Assembly: GCF_032271945.1 (NCBI RefSeq)
Contig: NZ_CP130319.1
Location: 2,065,001-2,129,000, forward strand
Length of the DNA stretch: 64,000 nt
Reading direction: 5' to 3'
Source: Paenibacillus sp. MBLB1832
GTDB taxonomy: Bacteria > Bacillota > Bacilli > Paenibacillales > NBRC-103111
Of the stretch, positions 7,980 to 17,796 are shown piece by piece. How positions within the stretch are numbered: position 1 is the first letter of the stretch; every line of letters starts with the position of its first letter. The translations under genes were made by a program, and so were the position numbers. A model generated the notes under the pieces. The model saw nothing but the letters and a program-made list of their open reading frames with translations. It made no database searches and had not been told where the DNA came from.

Positions 7980-9650
7980 ATGAAGAAAATCAGCACATTG
8001 AAAGCAGCATCAGTTACATTAGCTTTGGCAATCTCAAGCACGACGCTACTTGCGGCTTGTGCATCGGATAAAAAGGATAGTGCAACAACGACGCCAAGCA
8101 CAGCGAGCACGACTGCGGCAAGTGCGACACCAGCAGGACCTAAACCAAAAATTACGGTTTCTATTTATGATCGTAACAATGTACCTGAAGGTGAAGGAAC
8201 CATTACGAATAACCGCTGGACAAAGTGGATTAATGAGAATGCGCCTGTTCAAGTTGAGTTTATCCCTGTTCCACGTACGAACTCTTCGGAGAAGTGGAAT
8301 GTCCTGTTCGCTTCAGGCCAAGCTCCTGACTTAGTTATGGAATTCTCGAATCCTTATATGAAGGACTTGGCAGCCAAAGGGCAAATTATTCCGCTTGATG
8401 ATGCGATTGCGAAGTATTCCACGAATTACAAAAAAGTGATTGCTGGCAATGAGTCCTTACAAAAATTAACGAGATTTAATGGGAAAACGTACTTTATGGG
8501 TCGTACTTTGCCATTCACAGCCAACCATTATGTGATGATTCGCCAGGATTGGTTAGATAAATTGAAGCTTCCAGTGCCAAAAACAACAGAGGAATATCTC
8601 CAAGTTGCTAAAGCCTTCACGGAGCAAGATCCTGACGGTAATGGCAAGAAAGATACACTCGGTTCAACTTTCTATGATGTGGATGCTTTCTTCCAACTAT
8701 ATCAAGCAAGTGATGAGACATTGCCTATGATCACGTCCTATCATCTGATCAATGATCAATATGTGCGGACATGGGATCGTCCAAAGGCAGATTTAGCATT
8801 TAGAAAGAGTTTGTATGATGCTGGGGTTGTAGATAAAGATACGTTCACAGATAAAAATGGTGCGAAAGCGCAACAGGATTGGGTAAACGGCAAGCTTGGC
8901 ATTTATGGTTCTGATGTGATAGAAGGAATTAAAGGATACGATGTTTACAGTGCGCTAATCAAAAATAATCCAGACGCGAAAGTGACGGTTATACCGCTTC
9001 CGAAGTCTGAATTCGGGCAATTCTCACCTGCTGGTGCGGTGCCGATGCAATTTACAACGGCCATTAATGCTACAGCGAAGAACGTTGAAGCTGTTATGAA
9101 ATATGTCGATTGGCTGATGCAACCTGAGGTTCAAACGACATTGATGTACGGTTTTGAAGGCGTTCATTATAAAATGGTAGACGGTTGTCCAAAACCAATC
9201 GATACGGAGAAAAACAAGAAAGAATTAAATTGGAATGGTGATTTCCAAATGATGTCTCAGACAGGCACGATGGGGAAATGTGTAGAGTATACGAACACCT
9301 TGGATCCCTCGAAGCCGATTGATAAAGCGTATATGGATTTAGTCAAGCAAGCTAGAGCTGCTTACATCACACCGGATCGTCCTACAACGTCTGAAGTCGT
9401 GCTTCCAGTAACATTGACGGAAGATCTAACAGTCATCAAAAACACGTTGAAGAATACGCTAACGAATATTTATACGAAAGCTGTTGTCAGCGGATCAAGT
9501 TATACGGTTGAACAAGCAATGAAAGATGCACAAGATGCTTGGGATAAAGGCGGCGGTAAGAAAGTCGATGACTTCTTGACAAAGGCCTATACGGATAACA
9601 AAAAAGACGTTATTTTCACGAAAGATTATTATAAATTGTTGACGAAATAA
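7980..9650 (+). CDS. Extracellular solute-binding lipoprotein of the ABC oligosaccharide importer
   Basis: A 556-residue protein with a lipoprotein signal (charged MKKISTLKAA, hydrophobic core, lipobox TLLAAC with Cys26). A Thr/Ser/Ala/Pro linker (about 30-52) precedes a family-1-type periplasmic-binding fold, including an EF-hand-like DPDGNGKKDT segment that probably binds calcium. It is anchored on the outer face of the membrane and delivers oligosaccharides to the two permeases. It is in the same operon but separated by 128 bp with an isolated Shine-Dalgarno, consistent with higher expression than the permeases. Confidence 0.93.
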   Translation: MKKISTLKAASVTLALAISSTTLLAACASDKKDSATTTPSTASTTAASATPAGPKPKITVSIYDRNNVPEGEGTITNNRWTKWINENAPVQVEFIPVPRTNSSEKWNVLFASGQAPDLVMEFSNPYMKDLAAKGQIIPLDDAIAKYSTNYKKVIAGNESLQKLTRFNGKTYFMGRTLPFTANHYVMIRQDWLDKLKLPVPKTTEEYLQVAKAFTEQDPDGNGKKDTLGSTFYDVDAFFQLYQASDETLPMITSYHLINDQYVRTWDRPKADLAFRKSLYDAGVVDKDTFTDKNGAKAQQDWVNGKLGIYGSDVIEGIKGYDVYSALIKNNPDAKVTVIPLPKSEFGQFSPAGAVPMQFTTAINATAKNVEAVMKYVDWLMQPEVQTTLMYGFEGVHYKMVDGCPKPIDTEKNKKELNWNGDFQMMSQTGTMGKCVEYTNTLDPSKPIDKAYMDLVKQARAAYITPDRPTTSEVVLPVTLTEDLTVIKNTLKNTLTNIYTKAVVSGSSYTVEQAMKDAQDAWDKGGGKKVDDFLTKAYTDNKKDVIFTKDYYKLLTK

Positions 9651-9683
9651 CATCGTTCTGATCTGACTCTCCCTATCTCTTCC

Positions 9684-9721
9684 AGCCTCTTCCAGTGTTG
9701 CATACGCGGAGGAGGCTTTTT
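9684..9721 (+). terminator. Intrinsic terminator of the ABC importer operon
   Basis: AGCCTCTTCC pairs with GGAGGAGGCT (10 bp, one G-U) around a 14-nt loop, followed by TTTTT. Confidence 0.9.
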
Positions 9722-9740
9722 CACCCTGTTACCAGATGTA

Positions 9741-9768
9741 TGTTAACTCGGCGAAAGGTTGTATATTG
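9741..9768 (+). promoter_or_regulatory. Copy 3 of the shared 28-bp promoter element (upstream of membrane AraC regulator)
   Basis: TGTTAAC (9741-9747), CGAAA (9752-9756) and TGTATATTG (9760-9768), 69 bp before the TTG start. It suggests the regulator belongs to the same regulon and may control itself. Confidence 0.7.
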
Positions 9769-9837
9769 CTCGATGCCAGCAACACGATTAGAATATGAAT
9801 ATAGATTTTTCATTGCAGATAAGGGAGAGGGCTCATC

Positions 9838-12054
9838 TTGAGAAGAAATTGGTTCCGTCGCTTGCTACTTTCCTATGTACCTGTGCTTATTCTAATTGTG
9901 TGCTTATTTGTATTTATCGGGGTTGTGCAGCTCAATGACTTATCACGGAAAGAAGCCCTGAAATCGAGTAACGTATATGTTCAAAATATTCAAAACAGCA
10001 TCGATATGTCGCTGAACTCCATCGAAATGATGATGCTGGAGACGATTACGCGGAATATGAAATTAACGACTTTCGCGGGCATGCAAAGCGATTCGGTCTT
10101 TCTGATCGAGCTCTCACAATTGCTCCAGAATTTGACGGCTACTCATCCATGGATTGACTCCGCTTATTTGTATAGGGCAGGGGATGGAACCGTTATTAGT
10201 GATAAAACCAAATTGAATATTGAGCAGTTTGGTGATCGGACTTTCATTGAAAGCCATTTAAACCATCCCGAGTTGGCTTCATGGAGTCTGCCTCGTGCAT
10301 ATCGAACGGTGAAAGATGGGAATTCAGAGGGCACGGTCATTTCCATGGCTAAAGGCGTCCCTTTGCAGAGTAAAGGCATTGCTATGCTCGTCATTAATGT
10401 GAAAGTGGGCGCGATTCAAGAGTTTCTAAGCAAATATGGCACATCAGAGGTCAATCAGATTGCGCTTTATGATAGTGAAGGCAAAAAACTGTTTGAACAA
10501 CCAGGAAAACCATCCAAGTCTAATGACATTACGTTAATTTCAATGTATACCGGATGGACAATTGCGAGTTCCCTCAAGCAAGAGGAACTTGGCGATATTT
10601 TTAGCTATATGCGAAGTGGTTGGTTTATTGTCGGGTTCCTTGGCTTATTGTTAGGTATCGGTTGGATCGTCTATATTTCACGTAAAAACTACAAGCCGAT
10701 CGAAACGATTATGTCTCGGATCGAGAAATACAATCAGGCGCATAAAGAGCGTCCCATTCAGGGCCCGACCGGGGATGAACTTAGTTATATCGATTATACG
10801 TTAAGCAGTATCATTGAGGTCAGCCGTGAATATCAGAATCAGAGTCAGGTGAATGACCAATATCGACGGATTCAGTTATTCCATGAGTTGGTGGACGGAA
10901 GCCGGCGGATTGATGACGCGGAGTGGAAGAGTGAATTGCAGGAGCTGGGGATGAAGCAGTTCGGCAGCGCTTCGGTCAGCATTGTTGAAATCGATAAGTA
11001 TATTGAATTCATTAGCGGCCATTCCCGCCAGGATCAGGGGTTATTTAAATATATTTTGAAAAAGGTGATCGAAGAGACATCCGAAGCGAACGGTTTGCAC
11101 ATTTGGCACGAGTGGGCTACGAATCATCGGCTATGTCTGATCGTGCTCAAAGAACAAGATGACATTCAGACGAAGTCCGTGCTGTTGGGGCTCATGGAAC
11201 AGGTGCGTCAATGGATGCAGGAAAATTTGAAACTGACGGTGACGATCGGTCTGGGGGTTACGGTCACGGATGTGAATGCGATATCTCATTCGTATGAATC
11301 GGCGGCGAGGGCATTGGATTACAAATCCGCACTTGGCAGCAATCGGATCATCGGGCACTGGGAGATCGAGCTATTATCGCATGACGACCTGTACGTTTAC
11401 TTGCAGTATGTTCGGACCATTGCGCAAGCTTTCCGCGTCGGCAATGAGGGGTGGCGGGAGCAGCTTCAGCTGCTTTTTGAAGGATTGCGCAGATTATTAC
11501 TCCCTAAAGAGGAGATTAGCGGTATTCTAAGCTACATGAACTACTATTTCTATAGAGAAATGATGGAGTTGCCGCCCGAATATCAAGACCTCTGGAACAA
11601 GGAGTTCCGAACTCCGTGGGATGAGAATATGGATGCGCTCGAAACGTTGGATGAGCTGGAGTCTTTCTATTCCGAGAGCTTAACCTCCTGTGCGAGAAAA
11701 ATGGAAGCCATACGTGCCAGCAAAGGCAATCACGGTGTGGTGCAAAAGGTCCGAGATTATCTGGAGGCGAATTTCAATGATCCCGACCTCTCTTTAACGA
11801 GCCTCAGTGATCAATTTAACATGAATTCATCGAGTTTAAGTACGTTATTCAAAGAGGAATTTGGTGAGAAGTTCGTTGTTTATCTCTGCCAAATCCGCAT
11901 GGAGCGTGCGAAGGAATTGCTGCGCTCGACTTCGTTACCGATTCAAGACATCTCAGAGAAGGTCGGGTACCTGCATCAAATGTCCTTCATTCGGGCATTC
12001 AAGAAAATGATCGGTACGACGCCTGGGGATTATCGGAAAGTGCATAGTGAGTGA
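9838..12054 (+). CDS. Membrane-anchored AraC-family regulator with extracytoplasmic sensor domain
   Basis: A 738-residue protein starting at TTG after AGGGAGAGGG. Order: cytoplasmic basic start (MRRNWFRR), TM1 (about 10-30), extracytoplasmic sensor (about 31-255, dCache-like length), TM2 (about 259-280), a cytoplasmic linker including a degenerate-cyclase-like segment seen in YesN relatives, and a C-terminal AraC double HTH (about 640-737: LSLTSLSDQFNMNSSSLSTLF, then IQDISEKVGYLHQMSFIRAF). It probably senses an external sugar and activates the importer and GH88 genes directly, without a separate histidine kinase. The upstream shared element supports this. Confidence 0.9.
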   Translation: MRRNWFRRLLLSYVPVLILIVCLFVFIGVVQLNDLSRKEALKSSNVYVQNIQNSIDMSLNSIEMMMLETITRNMKLTTFAGMQSDSVFLIELSQLLQNLTATHPWIDSAYLYRAGDGTVISDKTKLNIEQFGDRTFIESHLNHPELASWSLPRAYRTVKDGNSEGTVISMAKGVPLQSKGIAMLVINVKVGAIQEFLSKYGTSEVNQIALYDSEGKKLFEQPGKPSKSNDITLISMYTGWTIASSLKQEELGDIFSYMRSGWFIVGFLGLLLGIGWIVYISRKNYKPIETIMSRIEKYNQAHKERPIQGPTGDELSYIDYTLSSIIEVSREYQNQSQVNDQYRRIQLFHELVDGSRRIDDAEWKSELQELGMKQFGSASVSIVEIDKYIEFISGHSRQDQGLFKYILKKVIEETSEANGLHIWHEWATNHRLCLIVLKEQDDIQTKSVLLGLMEQVRQWMQENLKLTVTIGLGVTVTDVNAISHSYESAARALDYKSALGSNRIIGHWEIELLSHDDLYVYLQYVRTIAQAFRVGNEGWREQLQLLFEGLRRLLLPKEEISGILSYMNYYFYREMMELPPEYQDLWNKEFRTPWDENMDALETLDELESFYSESLTSCARKMEAIRASKGNHGVVQKVRDYLEANFNDPDLSLTSLSDQFNMNSSSLSTLFKEEFGEKFVVYLCQIRMERAKELLRSTSLPIQDISEKVGYLHQMSFIRAFKKMIGTTPGDYRKVHSE

Positions 12055-12058
12055 TGGA

Positions 12059-12105
12059 AGACAGAGCCTTGGGACAGTAACTCTTTGGGGGGGCTGTCTT
12101 TTTTT
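12059..12105 (+). terminator. Intrinsic terminator after membrane AraC gene
   Basis: AAGACAG..CC pairs with GG..CTGTCTT around a large loop and is followed by TTTTT. Confidence 0.7.
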
Positions 12106-12238
12106 GTCTGGTTTGCAGGAATATTATGGGATTGATTGAATAAAGGAGAGGGGCATTGAAACCTGATATAGAAAGCTGTGTTGGAATTGTGGATCAATAG
12201 ATGGAAGAGAACGATACGAGAGAGTAAAGGAGAATATT

Positions 12239-12820
12239 TTGAAACCATTTATTAGGCAATATTTATTACTTATTCTTGCAGGTAGTATTATCTCAATAGG
12301 GATTGTAATTAGTGCAATTTCTATAATTAAAGATAATCCAATTAGTGGGCGAAATTTCATACCTGTAAATGCCAAAACAGCTGTTGAGCTTGTACCTGGG
12401 AAGTATACAATTTTCTATGAATACAATCAATCAACGAAACAGTTTGGTCCATTGACAATTACAAGTAACAATAAGAATGTAAAACTTACGGATTGGCTTC
12501 AAATTTCGGTCAAGAATCATGGGAATGAATTAAGTTTGAAAGGTGATTCATCACTAAGTTATTCAATTAATCAGAATGTTGGAGAGTCGATTATTAGCTT
12601 CAAAGTGGATCGTCAAGATCAATATGAAATATCGATTAACACTAAAGATTTTAGTGATATTGATGCACTAAGGTTCACATTAATTGCAGATTTCACGGAG
12701 AGGATTTTTTCCGTATTTAAGAATTTTGCAATATATATGCTAATTTCAATACCGTTCGTGCTTCCTGGATTCTGGATATATATAAGAGAGGAAAAGAAAA
12801 AAAGTAGAAGTGGCTTTTGA
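12239..12820 (+). CDS. Hypothetical two-helix membrane protein (AT-rich gene)
   Basis: A 193-residue protein with a TTG start 5 nt after AAAGGAGA. An N-terminal hydrophobic segment (about 7-29) and a C-terminal one (about 160-180, ending IYIREEKKKSR) flank an extracytoplasmic beta-rich region with many Asn, Ser and Ile residues. I recognise no family. Codons are markedly AT-rich compared with the GC-richer neighbours on both sides, and the same holds for the pentapeptide gene that follows 52 bp later, so both may have been acquired together. Confidence 0.7.
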   Translation: MKPFIRQYLLLILAGSIISIGIVISAISIIKDNPISGRNFIPVNAKTAVELVPGKYTIFYEYNQSTKQFGPLTITSNNKNVKLTDWLQISVKNHGNELSLKGDSSLSYSINQNVGESIISFKVDRQDQYEISINTKDFSDIDALRFTLIADFTERIFSVFKNFAIYMLISIPFVLPGFWIYIREEKKKSRSGF

Positions 12821-12872
12821 ATGGTGAGTTCACTTATTGCAAAAACACCAAAAACAACAGAGGAGAATGAAA

Positions 12873-13313
12873 ATGCAATTAGAACCAAACAAGTTGGAAT
12901 TTGAAATGAAGAATATTTCAGGATCTACGTTCAAGAAAGTGAATGCACAAGAGCTAGATTTTGATAATGTAAACCTATCTAAAACGAAGGTAAACAACGC
13001 TAATTTGAGTGAAATGGCACTAAATAATGTAAATGCGTCTGGATGGAGACTTACAGATATTAATTTATCTCAGTCATGTATTCAGAATGCAAATATGAGT
13101 GATATGAAAATTGAACATATTCATTTAATGGGCACTGAATTTTCAAATATTATACTTCCTGTAGAAGGGGACGGGAATTATAATCCTGAAGGGGACTATC
13201 GACCGATTCTATTTAAGAATTGTAACTTGACCAATATGGAGATTATAGATTGTGACATTACGGGCTTAAAGATAAACGGCATTTTAATAGAAGAACTATT
13301 GAAGAAGCTGTAA
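12873..13313 (+). CDS. Pentapeptide-repeat protein
   Basis: A 146-residue soluble protein built of A(N/D)LXX-like repeats (LDFDNVNLSKTKVNNANLS, ALNNVNASGWRL, CNLTNMEIIDCDITGLKI), forming a quadrilateral beta-helix. The start is the ATG at 12873, 7 nt after AGGAG; the earlier in-frame TTG (12837) and ATG (12867) are badly placed. Family members include DNA-gyrase-protecting proteins, but many have no known role, and no specific one is supported here. It probably forms an operon with the preceding membrane protein and shares its AT-rich composition. Confidence 0.82.
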   Translation: MQLEPNKLEFEMKNISGSTFKKVNAQELDFDNVNLSKTKVNNANLSEMALNNVNASGWRLTDINLSQSCIQNANMSDMKIEHIHLMGTEFSNIILPVEGDGNYNPEGDYRPILFKNCNLTNMEIIDCDITGLKINGILIEELLKKL

Positions 13314-13438
13314 GAGAAGCGGAATATTACTTGGAATATGATGAAAATTTGTCACGAGAATAGTTAACGGACTTGACCAAGTTCAAACACTAACGCAATA
13401 ATTAGAGTTGATGTTAAATTGGGTTTTCAGGAGGGATT

Positions 13439-14239
13439 ATGTTGAAATTACAACTTTTTCACGCACTATGGGGAATGACGGGAACACTCAGCGAGAAGCT
13501 GTACCGTGCCAAGGATCATGGTTATGCTGGCATTGAAGCGCCTCTTCCAAGTCAAGAGGAACGTAGTGAGTTTATTGAGCTGATAGACCAGCTTCAGCTT
13601 TCTTTTATTCCTCAGATTTTCACAGCTGCAGGCCGACACGAAGAATCGTTTCAAGAGCAAGTCGAGCAAGCCAAGACGTATCGGCCCCTTTTCATAAATG
13701 CCCATAGTGGTAAAGACTATATGTCTGAGGAGGAGCAAGCGCGCTTTTTCGAATTTGCACTGCGAGTGGAGAAGGAAGCAGGTATTCAAGTTGCACACGA
13801 AACGCACCGCGGGCGCATTCTGTTTACACCTAAGGCAACTGCTAGAAACCTTCTCTTGTTTCCCGAACTGAAAGTAACGGCAGATTTCAGTCATTTTACG
13901 TGTGTCTGCGAATCCCTGCTTCAAGATCAGCAAGAGGAGCTTACCTTGATTAAGAGCCGTGCCCTGCATGTGCATGGCAGAGTTGGTTTTGAAGAAGGGC
14001 CTCAGGTACCGCATCCAGCAGCACCAGAATTTGCGAGATATTTGGAGCAGTTCGAGCAATGGTGGGATGACATACTGAACAATCCCCTCATTGCTTCGCA
14101 GCCGAATGCGACTTTTACGCCAGAGTTCGGGCCTCCAGGCTATATGCCGACTATTCCGTTTACTCAGCAGCCGATCGCAGATTTGTTTCAGGTTAATCAC
14201 TGGATCGGTGAACGCATACGGACGAAATATACGATTTAA
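13439..14239 (+). CDS. Sugar phosphate isomerase/epimerase-like TIM-barrel protein
   Basis: A 266-residue AP-endonuclease-2/xylose-isomerase-like barrel. Candidate divalent-metal ligands sit at strand ends in the usual order: Glu in HETHRGR, Asp in TADFSHF, His in LHVHGRVG, and Glu in TPEFGPPGY. The ATG follows AGGAGGG. It is cytosolic and probably interconverts a sugar released by the neighbouring glycosidases; the substrate cannot be assigned. The gene directly precedes the GH95 fucosidase but is separated from it by a terminator. The long antisense frame across it (13466-14245) is a shadow. Confidence 0.85.
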   Translation: MLKLQLFHALWGMTGTLSEKLYRAKDHGYAGIEAPLPSQEERSEFIELIDQLQLSFIPQIFTAAGRHEESFQEQVEQAKTYRPLFINAHSGKDYMSEEEQARFFEFALRVEKEAGIQVAHETHRGRILFTPKATARNLLLFPELKVTADFSHFTCVCESLLQDQQEELTLIKSRALHVHGRVGFEEGPQVPHPAAPEFARYLEQFEQWWDDILNNPLIASQPNATFTPEFGPPGYMPTIPFTQQPIADLFQVNHWIGERIRTKYTI

Positions 14240-14248
14240 TTTCAAGAG

Positions 14249-14277
14249 AGCCTGTCCTATGTGACAAGGCTTTTTTT
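14249..14277 (+). terminator. Intrinsic terminator after isomerase gene
   Basis: AGCC-T-GTC pairs with GAC-AA-GGCT, followed by seven T. Confidence 0.75.
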
Positions 14278-14409
14278 ATATGGGTGTGCTCACAAAATCA
14301 TCTTAATTTTGTACCAGGATGCATGAGAATTGTCCTTCCTACTTGCTTTCCTAATCCATTAAGCTAAGTTTAATGCTTGACTAGATTCATGACCTGGGAG
14401 GAATCTGTA

Positions 14410-16776
14410 ATGAAACTTAGCTATAATAACCCGGCAAAAGCATGGACGGAGGCGCTTCCGATAGGCAATAGCCGTCTCGGTGCAATGGTATTTGGGGGCG
14501 TGGAGAACGAACAGCTCCAGCTCAATGAGGAAACACTTTGGTCAGGCGCGCCGAAAAATGAAAACAATCCCAACGCGCTCAGCATCCTCCCGCGTGTTCG
14601 CGAACTGCTGAAAGAGGGAGAGTTCGTTGAGGCCGACCGCTTGTCCAAACAAATGATGGGGCCATACACCCAGTCCTATTTGCCTTTAGGACATCTATGC
14701 TTGCAAATGGATCATGGAAAAATCCATAAAGATTATAACCGATGCCTCGATTTGCAAGAGGGTGTGGCTGGGGTGACGTACCGTATTGGTAACGTTACTT
14801 ATACACGTGAAATGTTCATTTCGCATCCGGATCAGGTGCTAGTCGTCTCGCTTCGCGCAAGTGAACCTGGCATGTTGAACTTGCATGCGCATCTAAATAG
14901 CCCGTTGCGGTTTCGAACGGCTGTTGAGGAGTCCAGCTTGTTATTGAAGGGCTACGCTCCTGAACATGTAGATCCAAGTTATTACGAAACGAGTCATCCG
15001 ATCGTGTATGGAGACCCGAAAACGACGAAGGCGATGACGTTCGAGGTGCGCTTAGCTGCGCAGCTGGAAGGCGGGACATGTGTCGTAGATGCAGACGGCA
15101 TGCATATTCGAGAGGCAATTGCGGTTACGCTCTTTGTTAGCGCAGCAACGAGCTACTCGCCGACACAGGATCGCATAGATCCAGGTGCAAAGGCACGAGA
15201 AGTACTGGCAAGTGCGATGCAGCACTCGTATGTTGATCTGCGAGAGCGGCATGTAGCGGATTATCAGCGTTTGTACAATCGCGTAGAGCTGCAGCTTGGT
15301 GATATCGAAACTACATCGGCAAATGAATCCCTGCCGACAGATCAACGCATCGTTTCCCTGGGAGCGAAGGATGCGGGGCTTGTACAGCTGCTTTTCCAAT
15401 ATGGACGATATCTGATGATCACGAGCTCCAGGCCTGGTTCGTTGCCAGCGAACTTACAGGGTATTTGGAATCAGGAAACACGGCCGCCTTGGAGTTCCAA
15501 CTGGACATTAAACATTAATGCGCAGATGAATTATTGGCCTGTGGAGGTCAGTAACTTGGCGGAATGCCATGAGCCATTGTTCGATCTGATCGAACGGTTG
15601 TCCCATAACGGACAAGATACCGCGCGTATTCACTATGGTGCCAACGGCTGGACAGCCCATCATAACACCGATATTTGGGCGCAGACGGCGCCTGTCGGTA
15701 ATTATGGGCATGGCGATCCCGTTTGGGCGCTGTGGCCGCTCGGCGGGGTATGGCTTTCACAACATCTATGGGAGCATTATGCGTTTGGTTTAGATCAGAA
15801 CTTCTTGCGTGAACGCGCCTATCCAATTATGAAGGGGGCAGCGTTGTTTGCCTTGGATTGGCTCATCGAGGATGAGCAGGGGACACTTGTCACTTCGCCA
15901 TCCACATCGCCAGAACACAAATTCATTGTAGATGGCGCCAAAGTCGGCGTCAGCATCGCATCCACGATGGATATGGCGTTAATTTGGGACTTATTTTCAA
16001 ATTGTATCGAGGCTTCAACGCTCTTAGAGCTGGATGAGGACTTCCGAGGTCAACTCGTGGAGGCGCGTGCTCGGTTGTTCCCGATGCAAATTGGCCAATA
16101 TGGTCAACTGCAGGAGTGGTCGCAGGACTTCGAGGATGAGGATATCCACCACCGTCATGTTTCGCATTTATTCGGTGTCTACCCAGGACGCCAGCTAACG
16201 GCGAAGGGGACGCCTGAACTGTTCGATGCGGCTAGGCAATCGTTAGAACGCCGTGGAGATGGCGGAACAGGGTGGAGCCTTGGTTGGAAAATCTCGCTCT
16301 GGGCACGTTTCGGCGATGGCAATCGCGCCTTGGGGCTTATTACGAATCTATTAAAGCTCGTTGACAATGAGCAGGAAAACTACCACGTTGGCGGTGTGTA
16401 CGCCAATCTGTTTGATGCGCATCCTCCTTTCCAAATTGATGGAAATTTCGCCGTGACGGCAGGCATTGTGGAAATGTTGATGCAGTCATATCAGGGCTAT
16501 ATCGAGCTGCTCCCTGCATTGCCAAATGCGTGGCCATCAGGCAGCGTAAAGGGACTTCGTGCTAGAGGCGGGTTCGAGGTAAATCTGCGCTGGGAGAACC
16601 GTGAGATGGTGGAGGCGGAAATTGTGTCCAAGCAGGGGGGATTGTGCCGCCTATACGCGAGCAAACCACTGCGTGTTGTGGATGCCAATGGAAATGAGGT
16701 ACCGTGCGTGAGTGAGCAGGATATTATGCAGTTCCAGACTGTGAAAAATATGACGTATCGCATTACGTATCAGTAA
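14410..16776 (+). CDS. GH95 alpha-L-fucosidase (or alpha-L-galactosidase)
   Basis: A 788-residue cytosolic enzyme of full family length. The N-terminal beta-domain starts with [20 protein letters not shown]. The (alpha/alpha)6 catalytic barrel contains [18 protein letters not shown] and [10 protein letters not shown] (Asn-activated water region), SPSTSPEH (candidate general-acid Glu), and [17 protein letters not shown] near the end. The ATG at 14410 is 8 nt after GGGAGGA; the upstream TTG at 14377 has no ribosome site. It removes alpha-1,2-linked fucose (or galactose) from side chains of imported oligosaccharides such as xyloglucan or pectin fragments. Confidence 0.9.
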   Translation: MKLSYNNPAKAWTEALPIGNSRLGAMVFGGVENEQLQLNEETLWSGAPKNENNPNALSILPRVRELLKEGEFVEADRLSKQMMGPYTQSYLPLGHLCLQMDHGKIHKDYNRCLDLQEGVAGVTYRIGNVTYTREMFISHPDQVLVVSLRASEPGMLNLHAHLNSPLRFRTAVEESSLLLKGYAPEHVDPSYYETSHPIVYGDPKTTKAMTFEVRLAAQLEGGTCVVDADGMHIREAIAVTLFVSAATSYSPTQDRIDPGAKAREVLASAMQHSYVDLRERHVADYQRLYNRVELQLGDIETTSANESLPTDQRIVSLGAKDAGLVQLLFQYGRYLMITSSRPGSLPANLQGIWNQETRPPWSSNWTLNINAQMNYWPVEVSNLAECHEPLFDLIERLSHNGQDTARIHYGANGWTAHHNTDIWAQTAPVGNYGHGDPVWALWPLGGVWLSQHLWEHYAFGLDQNFLRERAYPIMKGAALFALDWLIEDEQGTLVTSPSTSPEHKFIVDGAKVGVSIASTMDMALIWDLFSNCIEASTLLELDEDFRGQLVEARARLFPMQIGQYGQLQEWSQDFEDEDIHHRHVSHLFGVYPGRQLTAKGTPELFDAARQSLERRGDGGTGWSLGWKISLWARFGDGNRALGLITNLLKLVDNEQENYHVGGVYANLFDAHPPFQIDGNFAVTAGIVEMLMQSYQGYIELLPALPNAWPSGSVKGLRARGGFEVNLRWENREMVEAEIVSKQGGLCRLYASKPLRVVDANGNEVPCVSEQDIMQFQTVKNMTYRITYQ

Positions 16777-16783
16777 TTGTGAA

Positions 16784-16817
16784 ATGAGTCTCCCCGATTT
16801 GGGGAGGCTCATTTTTT
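16784..16817 (+). terminator. Intrinsic terminator after GH95 gene
   Basis: ATGAGTCTCCCC pairs with GGGGAGGCTCAT with one mismatch, followed by TTTTT. Confidence 0.88.
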
Positions 16818-16831
16818 GTGTCATGTGATAG

Positions 16832-17107
16832 GCCAGCCGAAAGGATAATCACATGCCGCTCGCTTCGCTAACGATATCGAGCAATCAACCGCTCCACGCG
16901 CATTTCGAGGGGAATCTGCTAGGTGGAGCTGTCGTAATTGAAGCGCATGGATCTAGGGCGGAGACCTCTTCCTGGCAAGCGCATACGCCTTATCGCCCGC
17001 TTTCGCAAGGTCGTGACGCAGAACTGGTTAAGCTAAAGGCGGTGCCTTACTATTTATGGGGCAATCGAGGTGTGGGTGAGATGGCCGTTTGGATCCGCCA
17101 CACTTAA
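16832..17107 (+). pseudogene. C-terminal remnant of a GH127 beta-L-arabinofuranosidase
   Basis: About 90 codons read in frame and match the C-terminal end of GH127/DUF1680 enzymes: the DN-xxPLASL segment, GNLLGGAVVIE, then KAVPYYLWGNRGVGEMAVWIR. The frame also matches just upstream of the ATG at 16853, so that ATG is internal and not a real start. The ~550 residues of the catalytic barrel are missing, replaced by the GH95 terminator. It overlaps the convergent lrgB stop by 4 bp. It is debris of a larger glycan-degrading locus. Confidence 0.78.
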
Positions 17108-17796
17108 CCAATCCACCAGTAAATCGGTATAAATAAAATCGAGGTGATAATGCCCGCAGCGCCCATGGCGAAGCCGCTCATACTGCCTTCGATTTCGGAA
17201 TCCTTAATCAACCGAGCGGTTCCGATGCCATGCGCAGCGGTTCCAATGGCGATGCCGATCGGTAACGCATTGCGAAACCCAAGCCAGAATAGCAGTTTTC
17301 TGCCAATCATGCTTCCGCACAGACCGGTCAGCACCGTCAGCACGGCTGTCAGTTCTGGCAGCCCACCAAGTCGGCTGGAGATCTCGATCGCGATGGGCGA
17401 GCTGACCGATTTCGGCAGCATGCTGAGCAGAATCTCGCGGCTGCCGCCGAGTAAGCCTATCAGCGCAGCGGCGCCAGCGATGCCCGCGAGCGAACCAAAC
17501 GTGACGGCAATCAAGATGCCCGTCAGCTGCTTTCGAATCAGGCCCGCGTGCTTGTACAGCGGGACGCCGAGGGCAACGGTTGCGGGTCCAAGCAACAGGG
17601 TAAGGTAATCAGCGCCTGCCTTGTAGGCAGAGTAAGGAATTCGAAAGCTGAGCAGCAGGCAAATAATAAAGCATGAGCATACGAAAAGCGGATGCAGCCA
17701 TGACCAGCGCTTATGAATCAGCTGTGCAGCGGAATAGGCAGCGACGCTTAGCGTAATACCAAACATGGGGTTCGCGACCCAAGAAGGAACGCTCAT
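17104..17796 (-). CDS. lrgB: LrgB/CidB-family membrane protein
   Basis: A 230-residue protein with about seven hydrophobic helices. Family hallmarks are GPATVALGVPLYKH, LPKSVSSPIAIEIS and GTAAHGIGTARLI. It partners with LrgA, encoded just upstream with a 4-bp ATGA overlap, to form a holin-like/overflow-metabolite transport pair affecting autolysis, or pyruvate exchange as shown for B. subtilis PftAB. It lies at the end of a minus-strand run modA-modB-lrgA-lrgB. No LytSR-type regulator is adjacent. Confidence 0.9.
   Translation of the reverse strand: MSVPSWVANPMFGITLSVAAYSAAQLIHKRWSWLHPLFVCSCFIICLLLSFRIPYSAYKAGADYLTLLLGPATVALGVPLYKHAGLIRKQLTGILIAVTFGSLAGIAGAAALIGLLGGSREILLSMLPKSVSSPIAIEISSRLGGLPELTAVLTVLTGLCGSMIGRKLLFWLGFRNALPIGIAIGTAAHGIGTARLIKDSEIEGSMSGFAMGAAGIITSILFIPIYWWIG

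Noticed and set aside
13466-14245. 259-residue open frame on the minus strand
   Set aside because: It is fully antisense to the isomerase gene, rich in Arg, Leu and Cys, has no ribosome site and no recognisable motif.
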